Shown one piece after another: positions 16,186 through 24,413 of a stretch of DNA of 64,000 nt (positions within the stretch are counted from its first letter, which is position 1; each line of letters starts with the position of its first letter). The translations under genes were made by a program, and so were the position numbers. The stretch lies in NCBI GenBank assembly GCA_963805645.1, contig CAWDVA010000005.1, positions 186,001-250,000 on the forward strand, read 5' to 3'. This DNA comes from CAVXEH01 sp963805645 (GTDB lineage Bacteria > Chloroflexota > Limnocylindria > QHBO01). Under the pieces are notes generated by a model, which was given only the letters and a program-made list of their open reading frames with translations, ran no database searches and was not told the DNA's origin.

Positions 16186-17230
16186 CGCGCCCCAGGCGAG
16201 CTGCCAGTCGGGCCCGCAGCTCGCCGCGGAGCCGTGCCGGATGCTCCTTCATCCACTGGGCGATCAGCTCCGGGATGCGCGCGGCGGCGGCGTCCGAGGC
16301 CGCTTCGAGCGCGAAGCGAACCATGCGAGCCTTGGCCCGCCCGTGCGTCACGATGCTGACGCCCCGCACGCCCAGGAGCGGCGTGCCGCCAAAGCGCTCG
16401 TAGTCGAAGCGCTGCCGGATGCGGTTGAAGCCGGGACGCAGCGCGAGGAGGGCCAGCGGCGCGATCGGGCCCTGCTGCAGATCCTCCCGCACCGACCGGA
16501 AGATGTAGGTGGTGAGCCCCTCGAAGAACTTGAGGATCACGTTGCCAATGAAGCCGTCACAGACCACCACGTCGGCCAGGTGGGCAATGAGGTCGTTGCC
16601 CTCCACGTTGCCCACGAAGTTGAGGCTCGAGGCCCGGAACCGATGGTTCGCCTCCTGCGCCAGCCGGTTCCCCTTCTGCGCCTCCTCGCCGATGTTCAGC
16701 AGGGCAACCCGCGGTTGCGGCACGTGGAGGACATGCTCCGCGTAGATCGAGCCCATGACGCCGAACTGCAGGAGGTTGTCCGCATCGCAGTCGACGTTGG
16801 CGCCGACGTCGAGGAGCATGATCGGCCCCTCGGCGGTGACCAGGTGCGCACCCAGCGCCGGCCGGTCGATGCCCTCGATCCGGCCGAGCCGAAACACTGC
16901 CGCCGCCATGGTCGCCCCGGTCGAGCCGGCGGAGACGACCGCATCCGCATGGCCGTCGCGCACCAGCTCCGTGGCGACGACCACCGATGCTCGCTTCTTG
17001 GTGCGCAGCGCGCTGGCGGGATGGTCCCCCATGGTGATGACGTCGGGGGCCTCGACCAGCGAGATGCCGGTCGGATGCCCCTTGCCGTACTCGGCGATCT
17101 CGCGCTCGATGCGCTCGACGTCGCCGACGAGGAGCACCTCGTCGCTCCGCCCGAGGGCGAAGTCGACTGCGCCGCGGACCGTCTCACGCGGTGCGTGATC
17201 GCCGCCCATCGCATCCAGCGCGATGCGCAC
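16172..17230 (-). CDS. plsX: phosphate acyltransferase PlsX
   Basis: PlsX (352 residues) makes acyl-phosphate from acyl-ACP as the first step of phospholipid synthesis. It opens with the family signature RIALDAMGGDHAP and shows SAGSTGATMAA, ALGAHLVTAEGPIMLLDVGANVD and GNVEGNDLIAHLADVVVCDGFIGN, all characteristic. The start is GTG at 17230. It overlaps nusB by 14 bases at its end and follows rpmF by 33 bases, the widespread yceD-rpmF-plsX order. Its substrate donor ACP is encoded two genes downstream. Confidence 0.96.
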   Translation of the reverse strand: MRIALDAMGGDHAPRETVRGAVDFALGRSDEVLLVGDVERIEREIAEYGKGHPTGISLVEAPDVITMGDHPASALRTKKRASVVVATELVRDGHADAVVSAGSTGATMAAAVFRLGRIEGIDRPALGAHLVTAEGPIMLLDVGANVDCDADNLLQFGVMGSIYAEHVLHVPQPRVALLNIGEEAQKGNRLAQEANHRFRASSLNFVGNVEGNDLIAHLADVVVCDGFIGNVILKFFEGLTTYIFRSVREDLQQGPIAPLALLALRPGFNRIRQRFDYERFGGTPLLGVRGVSIVTHGRAKARMVRFALEAASDAAAARIPELIAQWMKEHPARLRGELRARLAARLGRGERD

Positions 17231-17263
17231 GGCTCCGCTACCGGCGGGCGGCGGTGGTGCGGA

Positions 17264-17467
17264 TCAGCGCGGCCCCTCCGCCGGGGTGACCGTCTCCACC
17301 GACACCGCCTCGCGGCCGTCGTAGTAGCCGCAGGTCGGGCAGACATGGTGCGCCCGCTTGAGCTCGTGGCAGTGGTCGCACTCCACGAGCGCGGGCGCCG
17401 TCAGGGCCAGGTGAGCGCGGCGCTCGCCCTGGCGGGCCTTGGAAACCTTTCGCTTGGGAACGCCCAC
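17264..17467 (-). CDS. rpmF: 50S ribosomal protein L32
   Basis: A 67-residue L32 with the basic N-terminus GVPKRKVSKARQGERRAH and a zinc ribbon with four cysteines (C30, C33, C43, C46; CDHC ... CPTC), the zinc-binding form. The start is GTG at 17467, with AGGAG eight bases upstream. It follows the DUF177 gene yceD after 96 bases that contain a TATACT -10 box, and is followed by plsX: the standard yceD-rpmF-plsX block. The zinc-binding form is common where zinc-free paralogues can replace it; none is seen here. Confidence 0.97.
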   Translation of the reverse strand: MGVPKRKVSKARQGERRAHLALTAPALVECDHCHELKRAHHVCPTCGYYDGREAVSVETVTPAEGPR

Positions 17468-17506
17468 GCGAACAACTCCTGTGCAGCAACGAATTCGGGA
17501 CGCCGC

Positions 17507-17512
17507 AGTATA
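17507..17512 (-). promoter_or_regulatory. TATACT -10 box upstream of rpmF
   Basis: TATACT on the minus strand, 40 bases before the rpmF start; no good -35 is visible. Same hexamer as at other gene starts in the window. Confidence 0.4.
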
Positions 17513-17563
17513 GCGGTCCCGGACGATCCCTGACGAGCGGGGCCAGCCGGTCCCCGTCCGTCG

Positions 17564-18094
17564 TCAGTTGTCGGGACCGTCGTGGAGCAGCCGGGCGAGT
17601 CCGGCCAGGCGAGGATCCACCTCATCGGTCTCGTGATCGTGCGCGCCCGACGCGAGGCTGTCCCCGCAGACACCGCAGAGGCCGGGGCAGTCCGGGCGGC
17701 AGAGCGGGTGCATCGGCTCGGTGAGACTCAGCTCATCGCGGAAGATGGGGACCAGGTCGATCTCGTGATGCTCGTCGATTCGCGCCGTCTCCTCGCCGGT
17801 CTCGACGGGGGCGCCGGTGCTCGGGTCGAGGGTTGGGAGGAACTCCTCAGCGACGGGCACCTCGACCTCCTCGACGAAGGCTTCGAGGCACCGCGCGCAC
17901 GTTCGGCGCAGCGAGGCGGACACTGAGCCGCGGACCAGGATCCCGCGGTTCGTTCGCTGCAGGCGCAGCATGCCGTTGAGCGGCCCGGCCAGCTCCACGT
18001 CAGGTCCGAGGGAGACGTAGTGGTCGCGCAGGCGCAGGTCACGCGTCGCGCCCGTGGCCTCGTGGAGGAGGCCCGCGACGTTCACGGAGGTCAT
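17564..18094 (-). CDS. yceD: DUF177 (YceD) family protein
   Basis: A 176-residue DUF177/YceD protein, linked in plants and bacteria to 23S rRNA accumulation. It has two cysteine pairs near CARCLEAF (the conserved CxxC) and in the C-terminal segment CRPDCPGLCGVCG, which are probably zinc sites, and the acidic RIDEHHEIDLVPIFRDEL stretch typical of the family. ATG 18094 overlaps the stop of the upstream SepIVA-like gene by four bases (ATGA), giving a more likely start than the longer frame. It is followed by rpmF, the usual pairing. Confidence 0.9.
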   Translation of the reverse strand: MTSVNVAGLLHEATGATRDLRLRDHYVSLGPDVELAGPLNGMLRLQRTNRGILVRGSVSASLRRTCARCLEAFVEEVEVPVAEEFLPTLDPSTGAPVETGEETARIDEHHEIDLVPIFRDELSLTEPMHPLCRPDCPGLCGVCGDSLASGAHDHETDEVDPRLAGLARLLHDGPDN

Positions 18095-18630
18095 GGGCGG
18101 GCCGGTGCGCCGGACGGCTCCTCCGAGGTGTCGACCGTCTCGCCATCCGTGGCCGGGGGCTGGCTGCCGCGATGTCGCTCGTCGAGCATGTCGATGCCGC
18201 GCTTGATGCTCGTCAGGGCCTTGATGCACTCACCTTCGAGGCGAATGAGCACCCCGGCCGCGTACTCGTCGGCGCCGCGACGGATCTCGACCGCTTCCTC
18301 GTTGGCCTGGTCGATCAGCTCCCCCGCCCGCTGCTGCGCGAGCTTCACGAGCTCACGCTCCTCGAGCATCTGGGCGGCCTGCTCCTGCGCACGGGCGATG
18401 ACCTGATCCGCCTCATCACGCGCGCGCTCGGTGATGCGCCCCGCATCGTCCGTGATGCGCTTCGCCTGGCGGACCTCGTCCGGCACGGCCACGCGGAGCT
18501 GGTCGATCAGCTCGAGCACCGCCGCCTGGTCGAGCACGACGTTGTTCGTCAGGGGGAGCTTCTTGCCGGCCGCCACGAGCGATTCGAGACGTTCGACGAG
18601 GAAAAGGATGTCCGTGGCCACGCCCTCCAT
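18091..18630 (-). CDS. DivIVA/SepIVA-like coiled-coil protein
   Basis: A 179-residue protein that begins with a hydrophobic-acidic patch (GVATDILFLVERLESLVAAGKKLPLT) and then forms a long coiled coil of Ala/Glu/Arg/Gln heptads (about residues 45-140: DEVRQAKRITDDAGRITERARDEADQVIARAQEQ...) and an acidic, Pro-rich tail. DivIVA-like cell-division or envelope proteins of this shape (for example mycobacterial SepIVA) sit next to a DUF177 gene as here, and that context supports the call. Start ATG 18630 is chosen since a TATAAT -10 box lies just upstream at 18667; GTG 18621 is an alternative. It overlaps yceD by four bases. Not an ATP-synthase b subunit: it lacks a membrane anchor. Confidence 0.6.
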   Translation of the reverse strand: MEGVATDILFLVERLESLVAAGKKLPLTNNVVLDQAAVLELIDQLRVAVPDEVRQAKRITDDAGRITERARDEADQVIARAQEQAAQMLEERELVKLAQQRAGELIDQANEEAVEIRRGADEYAAGVLIRLEGECIKALTSIKRGIDMLDERHRGSQPPATDGETVDTSEEPSGAPARP

Positions 18631-18666
18631 CGACCCGGGACTGGTGACCGGGTCGGATTGCGGCAG

Positions 18667-18672
18667 ATTATA
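18667..18672 (-). promoter_or_regulatory. TATAAT -10 box, SepIVA-like/yceD operon
   Basis: Perfect TATAAT on the minus strand, 37 bases before ATG 18630. A TTGGCG occurs with a short 15-base spacer; the -35 is uncertain. Confidence 0.45.
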
Positions 18673-18741
18673 GCCGCGCCCCCACGCCGCCAACGACCCG
18701 GCTCCCCTGCCGGCACCCGACGCGCCGGCCGCCATGTTCCT

Positions 18742-19242
18742 CTAGTCGGCCGCCCGGGACCTGCCCTCCCGACCGCGCAGGGCCGCCTCGACCGGTGCCG
18801 GCACCATTCCCGCGACGTCACCGCCGAAGCGGGCGACCTCCTTCGCCAGCGACGAGGAGATGTACCCGTATTCCAGGGCGGTCATCAGGAAGGTCGTGTC
18901 GACCTCCGGCGCCAGCCTGCGGTTCGTGTGGGCCAGCTGCAGCTCGAACTCGAAGTCACTCACCGCACGAAGACCGCGGACGACGAAGCTCGCACGGTGA
19001 TGACGCGCGAACTCCACCGTCAGCCCCTCGAAGGCCTCCACGGTCACGGCCTCGCCCAGGTCCGCCACGCAGGCCCGGATGAGCTCCACGCGTTCGGCAG
19101 CGCTGAACAGCGCCCGCTTTGCCGGGTTGTCGAGCACCCCGATGACCAGGCGGTCGAAGAGGCCCGCCGCGCGGCGCGCGACATCGAGGTGCGCGTTGGT
19201 CATGGGATCGAACGATCCGGGGAAGACCGCGGTGCGCGTCAC
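18742..19242 (-). CDS. coaD: phosphopantetheine adenylyltransferase
   Basis: CoaD (166 residues) makes dephospho-CoA from phosphopantetheine and ATP. It shows GSFDPMTNAHLDVARRAA at residues 9-27, ANTLHLRAF-like VRGLRAVSDFEFELQLAHTNRRLAPEVDTTFLM and ISSSLAKEVARFGGDV, covering the whole family. The nucleotidyltransferase motif T/HxGH reads TNAH here, with Ala in place of Gly; I checked the codon (GCG). The start GTG 19242 overlaps the rsmD stop by four bases (GTGA), the standard rsmD-coaD order. With yceD/rpmF downstream it makes a CoA/lipid/ribosome group. Confidence 0.95.
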   Translation of the reverse strand: MTRTAVFPGSFDPMTNAHLDVARRAAGLFDRLVIGVLDNPAKRALFSAAERVELIRACVADLGEAVTVEAFEGLTVEFARHHRASFVVRGLRAVSDFEFELQLAHTNRRLAPEVDTTFLMTALEYGYISSSLAKEVARFGGDVAGMVPAPVEAALRGREGRSRAAD

Positions 19243-19814
19243 TGGTCGCCTCCTTCGCCCTTCGCCGGCGTTCCGGCGGCATCCTTCCCCAGGAAGGTGA
19301 GCATCGTCTCGCCGAACCGGCGCTCCCGGAGCACCGCCAACCCCGTCGGCGACGGGACCTCCGTCCGCCAGAAGGTCCGCACCACCACGGTTGCGCCCGG
19401 AGCCAGGAGCGGCACCAGGGCCTCGAGCGGCGCGAGGATAGCATGCTCGGCGAACGGCGGGTCGAGCACCGCCAGGTCGAATGCGGCCGCCGGCCCGGAG
19501 GCCAGGAAGCGCTCGACGGGACCGGGAATCACGGTCGCCCGCAGCGCCAGGTCGGTGTGCGCCAGGTTCGCACGCAGCGCCGTGAGCGCCTCGCGACCAC
19601 GCTCGACGAAGGTGCAGGCCGTGGCGCCGCGCGAGAGGGCCTCGATGCCGATGGCGCCGCTGCCCGCGTAGAGGTCCAGGACGCGAGCCTCGACCACTCT
19701 CGCGCCCAGGATGCCGAAGAGGGACTCCTTCACTCGATCGGTGATGGGGCGCGTCGCACGGGTGCGTGGCGCCTGCAGCACGCGGCCACCGGCGGACCCC
19801 GCGATCACGCGCAC
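19239..19814 (-). CDS. rsmD: 16S rRNA (guanine-966-N2)-methyltransferase RsmD
   Basis: RsmD (191 residues) methylates G966 of 16S rRNA. It shows RVIAGSAGGRVL, the SAM-binding DLYAGSGAIGIEALSRGA and the catalytic LDPPFAEH (usually DPPY; Phe here). GTG 19814 has GGAG eight bases upstream. It is 21 bases after recG and overlaps coaD by four bases, the standard recG-rsmD-coaD order. Length matches the family, with a short Gly/Glu-rich tail. Confidence 0.95.
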   Translation of the reverse strand: MRVIAGSAGGRVLQAPRTRATRPITDRVKESLFGILGARVVEARVLDLYAGSGAIGIEALSRGATACTFVERGREALTALRANLAHTDLALRATVIPGPVERFLASGPAAAFDLAVLDPPFAEHAILAPLEALVPLLAPGATVVVRTFWRTEVPSPTGLAVLRERRFGETMLTFLGKDAAGTPAKGEGGDQ

Positions 19815-19835
19815 GTCCGGGCTCCGGTCCGACGG

Positions 19836-21920
19836 TCAGGGCGCATCGTCGTTCTCGCGCAGCGCGAAGTCGTCGCGCAGCCGAACCAGCCCCGGACGCG
19901 CCGCGAGCGTCGGGTCCGCGTCAACGAGCCGGGTCGCGAGCGCCCTCGCCCGTTCGGCGAGGGCGAGGTGGCGCGGGTCGAAGAGAGACGCGACGCGGAG
20001 CGGCGGCAGCCCGCTCTGCCGCGTGCCCAGCAGGTTCCCGGCGCCGCGCAGCCGCAGGTCGGCCTCCGCGATGACGAAGCCATCGGCCGAGTCGCGCACG
20101 ACCTCGAGCCGTTCGCGCGCCACCGGGTCGTTCGCATCCGAGAGGAGGATGCAGAAGGACCGATGGGGGCCTCGTCCCACGCGCCCGCGCAGCTGATGCA
20201 GCTGGGCGAGGCCAAAGCGGTCGGCGTCCTCGATCAGCATGACCGAGGCATTCGGTATGTCGATCCCGACCTCGACGACGGTGGTGGCCACCAGCACGTC
20301 GATCTCACCGGCGGCGAAGCGCGTCATCGTCTCGTCGCGCAGCTCGGCCTTCTGCTGGCCATGAACGAGTCCCACGCGAACCCCCGGGAGCGCCCCGCCC
20401 AGCCGCTCGGCCTCCGCCTCGGCCGAGGCGGCGGCCAGCGCCTCGCTCTCGACCACGAGCGGCACCACCACGAATGACTGGCGGCCGGCCCGCGCCTCGT
20501 CGGCGATGAACGATTCGATCCGTGGGAGGCCGGCCCGGTCGCGGATCTCGGTCCGGATGGGATGCCGCCCCGGCGGGGCCTCACGGAGCGTGCTGATCGA
20601 CAGGTCGGCGTAGAAGGTGAGGGCCAATGTTCGAGGAATCGGCGTGGCGGTGAGGGCCAGGAGGTGGGGCTCGCCGTTCTCCCCCTTGGCCTGGAGGGCC
20701 GCGCGCTGCTCGACCCCGAAGCGGTGCTGCTCATCGACCACCGCGAGGCCCAGGCGCCGAAAGGCCACGCCGCTGCTGATCACCGCGTGCGTACCGATCA
20801 GCACCTCCACCTCGCCGGCCTCGATCGCCGCGTGGATCGCTCGCTTGCGGGCAGCCGAGAGGCTGCCGGAGAGGAACTCGGCCTTCACCTCCAGCGCCTC
20901 GAGGAGCGGTGCGATGCCCGTGAAGTGCTGCCGGGCCAGGATCTCGGTGGGCGCCATCAGGGCACCCTGCCATCCCGCGCGACAGGCAGCGGCCAGGGCC
21001 ACCGCGGCGACCGCCGTCTTGCCGCTGCCGACGTCGCCCTGCAGGAGCCGGCGCATCGGCGTGGCCGCCGCGAGGTCACCGATGACCTCGTCCACGGCCC
21101 GTTGCTGGTCCCCGGTGAGGGTGAAGGGAAGGGCGTCGACCAGCGTCGCCAGCTCATCGCGGGCCACTTCGATGCGCGGGGCGTGCATCCCGGCCCGGGC
21201 GACGCGAGCCTGGGCGAGGACCAGCTGCAGCGCCAGCAGCTCGTCGTGCGCCAGCCGGTCGAGGGCTCCGACGAGGTCGGTCAGATCGCCGGGGAAGTGC
21301 GCCATGCGCAGGGCATCGGCGAGGGGCGGCAGCCCCGTGCGCTCCTCGGGCGCCAGCGGGTCGCGGACGTCGCGCAGGCACCGGTCGAGCACCCGCGCCA
21401 GGAGCTCGCGCACCCGCCGCTGGGTAAGGCCGGCCGTGAGGGGATAGACCGGCACCACCCGCCCGGTGTGGAGCGAGCTGCTCCCCGCGGGGCTGAAGTC
21501 CGGCGACGTGAACTGCGGCCGCCAGCCGCGCAGCGTGACCTTGCCGCTGACCACGATCTCGTCGCCCGCCCGGATCCGGCGTTCGACGAAGCGGCGGCCG
21601 AACCAGATCGCCTCCGCGCTGCCCGTGTCGTCCACCAGCTGGGCGATGACCCGCTGCGGGCGGCGGCCGAATCCGGGCTCGACGCGAAGGTCGGTCACCC
21701 GCACGTGGGCCGACTGCTTCTCGTCGGGCAGCAGCTCCCCGAGTGGCCGAAGCGCACTGAAGTCGTCGTAGCGGAAGGGCAGGTAGAAGAGCGCCTGGCG
21801 CGGAGACGCGATGCCCAGGCGTCCCAGGGTCGCCGCCCCGCGGCCCAGCTCCGGAACGGCGCGCCGGAGGGGCAGGTCGAGTGGGTCGACCTCGGTGGCG
21901 GGCAGACGGGGGGAGGTCAT
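19836..21920 (-). CDS. recG: ATP-dependent DNA helicase RecG
   Basis: RecG (694 residues) reverses stalled replication forks and processes Holliday junctions. It has the N-terminal wedge/OB region (FLPFRYDDFSALRPL ... RVIAQLVDDTGSAEAIWFG), the helicase motifs with LLQGDVGSGKTAVAAVALAAA (I), LAVVDEQHRFGVEQRAAL (II), LLALTATPIPRTLALTFYADLS (III), VATTVVEVGIDIPNASVMLIEDADRFGLAQLHQLRGRVGRG (V-VI) and the TRIP-like end. ATG 21920 (MTSPRLPAT) is chosen; the frame continues upstream to 22124 across the divergent rpmB promoter and is not RecG-like. It is divergent from rpmB and followed by rsmD. Confidence 0.96.
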   Translation of the reverse strand: MTSPRLPATEVDPLDLPLRRAVPELGRGAATLGRLGIASPRQALFYLPFRYDDFSALRPLGELLPDEKQSAHVRVTDLRVEPGFGRRPQRVIAQLVDDTGSAEAIWFGRRFVERRIRAGDEIVVSGKVTLRGWRPQFTSPDFSPAGSSSLHTGRVVPVYPLTAGLTQRRVRELLARVLDRCLRDVRDPLAPEERTGLPPLADALRMAHFPGDLTDLVGALDRLAHDELLALQLVLAQARVARAGMHAPRIEVARDELATLVDALPFTLTGDQQRAVDEVIGDLAAATPMRRLLQGDVGSGKTAVAAVALAAACRAGWQGALMAPTEILARQHFTGIAPLLEALEVKAEFLSGSLSAARKRAIHAAIEAGEVEVLIGTHAVISSGVAFRRLGLAVVDEQHRFGVEQRAALQAKGENGEPHLLALTATPIPRTLALTFYADLSISTLREAPPGRHPIRTEIRDRAGLPRIESFIADEARAGRQSFVVVPLVVESEALAAASAEAEAERLGGALPGVRVGLVHGQQKAELRDETMTRFAAGEIDVLVATTVVEVGIDIPNASVMLIEDADRFGLAQLHQLRGRVGRGPHRSFCILLSDANDPVARERLEVVRDSADGFVIAEADLRLRGAGNLLGTRQSGLPPLRVASLFDPRHLALAERARALATRLVDADPTLAARPGLVRLRDDFALRENDDAP

Positions 21921-21973
21921 CTGCCCCGCCCGGCCACCACCCGCCGGCTCCTGGCACAAGCTCGTCCGGCGCG

Positions 21974-22003
21974 TTGCATGGCCCGATCGTAGCGTGCTAC
22001 CAT
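21974..22003 (+). promoter_or_regulatory. probable rpmB promoter
   Basis: TTGCAT (21974-21979), 18-base spacer, TACCAT (21998-22003), 65 bases before the rpmB ATG. It lies in the 147-base divergent gap with recG. Confidence 0.45.
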
Positions 22004-22067
22004 CCCCGCGTTCCGGCGCCGCCGACCGGCGGGCCGGTTCGTTCATGCATGGAGTCTGCGTACGCTC

Positions 22068-22259
22068 ATGGCACGCGAGTGCGACATCTGCGGGAAGAAG
22101 CCGATCACCGGCTGGAACCCGCAATCGGTCGGAATGAACCGGAAGCGCGCCCTCCGGCGCTGGCTGCCCAACCTGCAGCCGATGCTCATCCAGCGCGACG
22201 GGCGGCAGGTCCGCATTCGCGCCTGCTCACGCTGCCGCCGAACCGCCGAGAAGGTCTGA
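22068..22259 (+). CDS. rpmB: 50S ribosomal protein L28
   Basis: A 63-residue L28, one of only a few plus-strand genes here. It starts ARECDICGKKPITGWNPQS, has the family core RKRALRRWLPNLQPMLI and closes CSRCRRTAEKV; the CxxC pairs (C5/C8 and C54/C57) form a zinc-binding L28. Its length is normal. It is transcribed away from recG, a divergent arrangement often found, and it ends 13 bases before the opposing dtd gene ends. The ATG at 22068 fits the family start. Confidence 0.96.
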   Translation: MARECDICGKKPITGWNPQSVGMNRKRALRRWLPNLQPMLIQRDGRQVRIRACSRCRRTAEKV

Positions 22260-22272
22260 GCGCCGCGACCGA

Positions 22273-22737
22273 TCAGCCCTGAACGGGCGCCAGGTCGGTC
22301 ACCGAGTCGAGCACCAGGGTGAACGGGCCGTCGTTCACCAGCTCCACGGCCATCTCCGCCCCGAAGCGCCCGGTCTGCACCACGACGCTCAGGCCACGCA
22401 GGCGCGCGATGAATCGCTCCACGAGCGGCTCCGCGATCCCGGGATCGGCCGCGCGGCTGAAGCCGGGACGCCGGCCACGGCGGAGATCGGCATAGAGCGT
22501 GAACTGGCTCACGACGAGCAGCGCGCCGCCCGCGTCGCGGAGGTCGCGATTCGTCCGGCCCTCACCATCCTCGAAGTACCGCAGGCGCACCAGCTTCTCG
22601 GCCATCGCGTCGACGACGGCCGGCGTGTCATCCTGACCGACTCCGGCGAAGACCACCGCTCCCGCGCCGATCTCCCCCACCACCGCGTCCTCGACGCGGA
22701 CAGCGGCCCGGCGTACGCGCTGGACGACGAGGCGCAT
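22273..22737 (-). CDS. dtd: D-aminoacyl-tRNA deacylase
   Basis: DTD (154 residues) removes D-amino acids (and glycine from tRNA-Ala) from tRNAs, as a proofreading step. It starts MRLVVQRVRRAAVRVEDAVVG, contains the catalytic SQFTLYADLRRGRRPGFSRAADP (SQFTL) and ends with a NDGPFTLVLDS segment that holds the Gly-cisPro motif; the usual NGPVT is NDGPFT here. ATG 22737 is the family start; the longer frame reaching 23022 is from the DUF4015 gene. It is the last gene of the run starting at the zinc protease. Confidence 0.94.
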   Translation of the reverse strand: MRLVVQRVRRAAVRVEDAVVGEIGAGAVVFAGVGQDDTPAVVDAMAEKLVRLRYFEDGEGRTNRDLRDAGGALLVVSQFTLYADLRRGRRPGFSRAADPGIAEPLVERFIARLRGLSVVVQTGRFGAEMAVELVNDGPFTLVLDSVTDLAPVQG

Positions 22738-22745
22738 CGGACCGG

Positions 22746-24413
22746 CTAGGGCGTGGCGCTCGGCGCCGGCGAGGCCGTCCCGGCGGACGCAGAGGGCGTC
22801 GCGGACGGCTGGGGCGCGGCCGACGGGATGGGCACCGGGCTCGTGACCGGCCCAGACGCCTCGTCCGGCTTCGGCGGACCCAGGGCCGCGACGGTGAAGC
22901 GCGCCGCCGCATTCCAGATCATGAACCCGGTCGCGCCGTTGTCGGCGAGAGCCTGCATCTCCTTGTGGATGTCCGCCGCCGTGTAGGCGCGGTACGGTCC
23001 GTACCCGAAGTCCTGGATCCACGGACGGATGACCATGGGCAGGCCCTTGGCTTCGGGATTCATCTTCTGCAGGGACTTCGAGATGATCTCGTACGGGTGC
23101 TCATTGGGGTTCGCATAGCCCCAGGTGTACGGCGCGTAGTGGCTCGGGTAGACCATGGGGTCGAAGTAGTCGACGTACGGCATGATCACCTCGGGTCGCT
23201 GCCCGATCCCCTGGTCATCGGCCGCGATGAAGCTGATGGGAAAGACGTCGGCGCCCAGGAACGCCTTCGTCGGCGCCAGGGTGCCCGAGACGATCCGGAA
23301 CAGGCGGCGAATGGCGGGGAGCCGGAACGACTGGGTATTGGGCAGGACGGTCTGAGCGGTGCTGTAGTCACCGTCGCTGAAGAACCGCACGTAGTCGAGC
23401 TGCACCTCGTCGAAGCCCTTGTCGGCCAGGTCCTTGGCGATCGCCGCGATGTAGTTCGCGACCTGTGGCTGGCTCGGGTCCAGCCAGATATCCCCGCGGT
23501 AATCGGTCCACGGCTTGCCGGTCTTCGAGTTCTGCACGGCCAGGTCCGGCTCCGCCTTCCCGAGCGTGTCGTCCTTCATCACGACCATCCGCGCGATGGT
23601 GTAGATGCCCTTGGACTTGAGCATCGGCAGGAGGGTGCCAAGGTCGAGCAGCGGGGACTGCATCACGGCCCCGGCAGCCTTTGCCTCGGGCAGGTCCGTG
23701 GCGTAGTAGAGGTTCCCGGTCCCCTCCTTGACGTCGATCACCATCGCGTTCATCTCGGTGTCGGCGATGGTCTTCAGCATGGCATCGAGGCCGCCCGTGC
23801 GTTCGAACACCGATGCCGGCGCGTAGAGCGCCCGGACGGTGAAGGGTTGCATCGCCATGTCCTGGGTCATCGACTCGGGGACGGGGAGCTCGGTGAGGCG
23901 GTAACCGGCCCGCTTGAACACTACGCTCCCCGAGGTGGGCACCCCCGGAAGCGCGTATCGCCCCTCCTGGTCGGTCCGGACCACGGTCTGCTGCCCGTCC
24001 ACGAATACCCTCACCCCTGCCAGCGGCGCGCCCGTCTCGTCGGTGATCGTGCCGGTCAGCACGTTCGGCCGCAGCTGCACGGTGAGATCGCCGCTGCCCG
24101 GGACCGTGCCCGTGGCATCGTCGTGGCCGTTGGCCGTCACGGTCACGGTCGTGCCGCGCATCGCGGTCAGGTTCGCGACCCCGTTCGTATCGGTGGTCGC
24201 CGTGACGGCGCCATCGGTCACCGTCGCACCGGGCACCGGCGAGCCGCTCGTGGTCGTCACCGCGTGCAGCGTGAGCTCGCGCGGCTGCTCCGGGGTGGGA
24301 GTCCCGTTGAACGGAAGGTCCACGCCGCCACAGGCGGCCAGCAGCAGCGCCAGCGAGAGGACGACCAGCGTGACGCGTCCGCCGCGGGCGGGATGCCGCC
24401 AGCGACGCATCAT
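22746..24413 (-). CDS. DUF4015 putative glycoside hydrolase lipoprotein
   Basis: A 555-residue exported lipoprotein. The N-terminus has a hydrophobic stretch and the lipobox LAAC with Cys28. Two beta-rich, carboxypeptidase-regulatory-like repeats follow (about 45-110 and 112-180; TLHAVTTTSGSPVPGATVTD..., LTGTITDETGAPLAGVRVFV). Then comes the DUF4015 (GH13-like TIM barrel) domain with RTGGLDAMLKTIADTEMNAM, DIWLDPSQPQVANYIAAIAK, FDEVQLDYVRFFSDG, and DYFDPMVYPSHY. A Pro/Ser/Ala-rich tail ends the protein. The DEVQLDYVR and DPMVYPSHY motifs contain probable catalytic acidic residues. Its ATG 24413 overlaps rpe by four bases. The substrate is unknown. Confidence 0.8.
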   Translation of the reverse strand: MMRRWRHPARGGRVTLVVLSLALLLAACGGVDLPFNGTPTPEQPRELTLHAVTTTSGSPVPGATVTDGAVTATTDTNGVANLTAMRGTTVTVTANGHDDATGTVPGSGDLTVQLRPNVLTGTITDETGAPLAGVRVFVDGQQTVVRTDQEGRYALPGVPTSGSVVFKRAGYRLTELPVPESMTQDMAMQPFTVRALYAPASVFERTGGLDAMLKTIADTEMNAMVIDVKEGTGNLYYATDLPEAKAAGAVMQSPLLDLGTLLPMLKSKGIYTIARMVVMKDDTLGKAEPDLAVQNSKTGKPWTDYRGDIWLDPSQPQVANYIAAIAKDLADKGFDEVQLDYVRFFSDGDYSTAQTVLPNTQSFRLPAIRRLFRIVSGTLAPTKAFLGADVFPISFIAADDQGIGQRPEVIMPYVDYFDPMVYPSHYAPYTWGYANPNEHPYEIISKSLQKMNPEAKGLPMVIRPWIQDFGYGPYRAYTAADIHKEMQALADNGATGFMIWNAAARFTVAALGPPKPDEASGPVTSPVPIPSAAPQPSATPSASAGTASPAPSATP

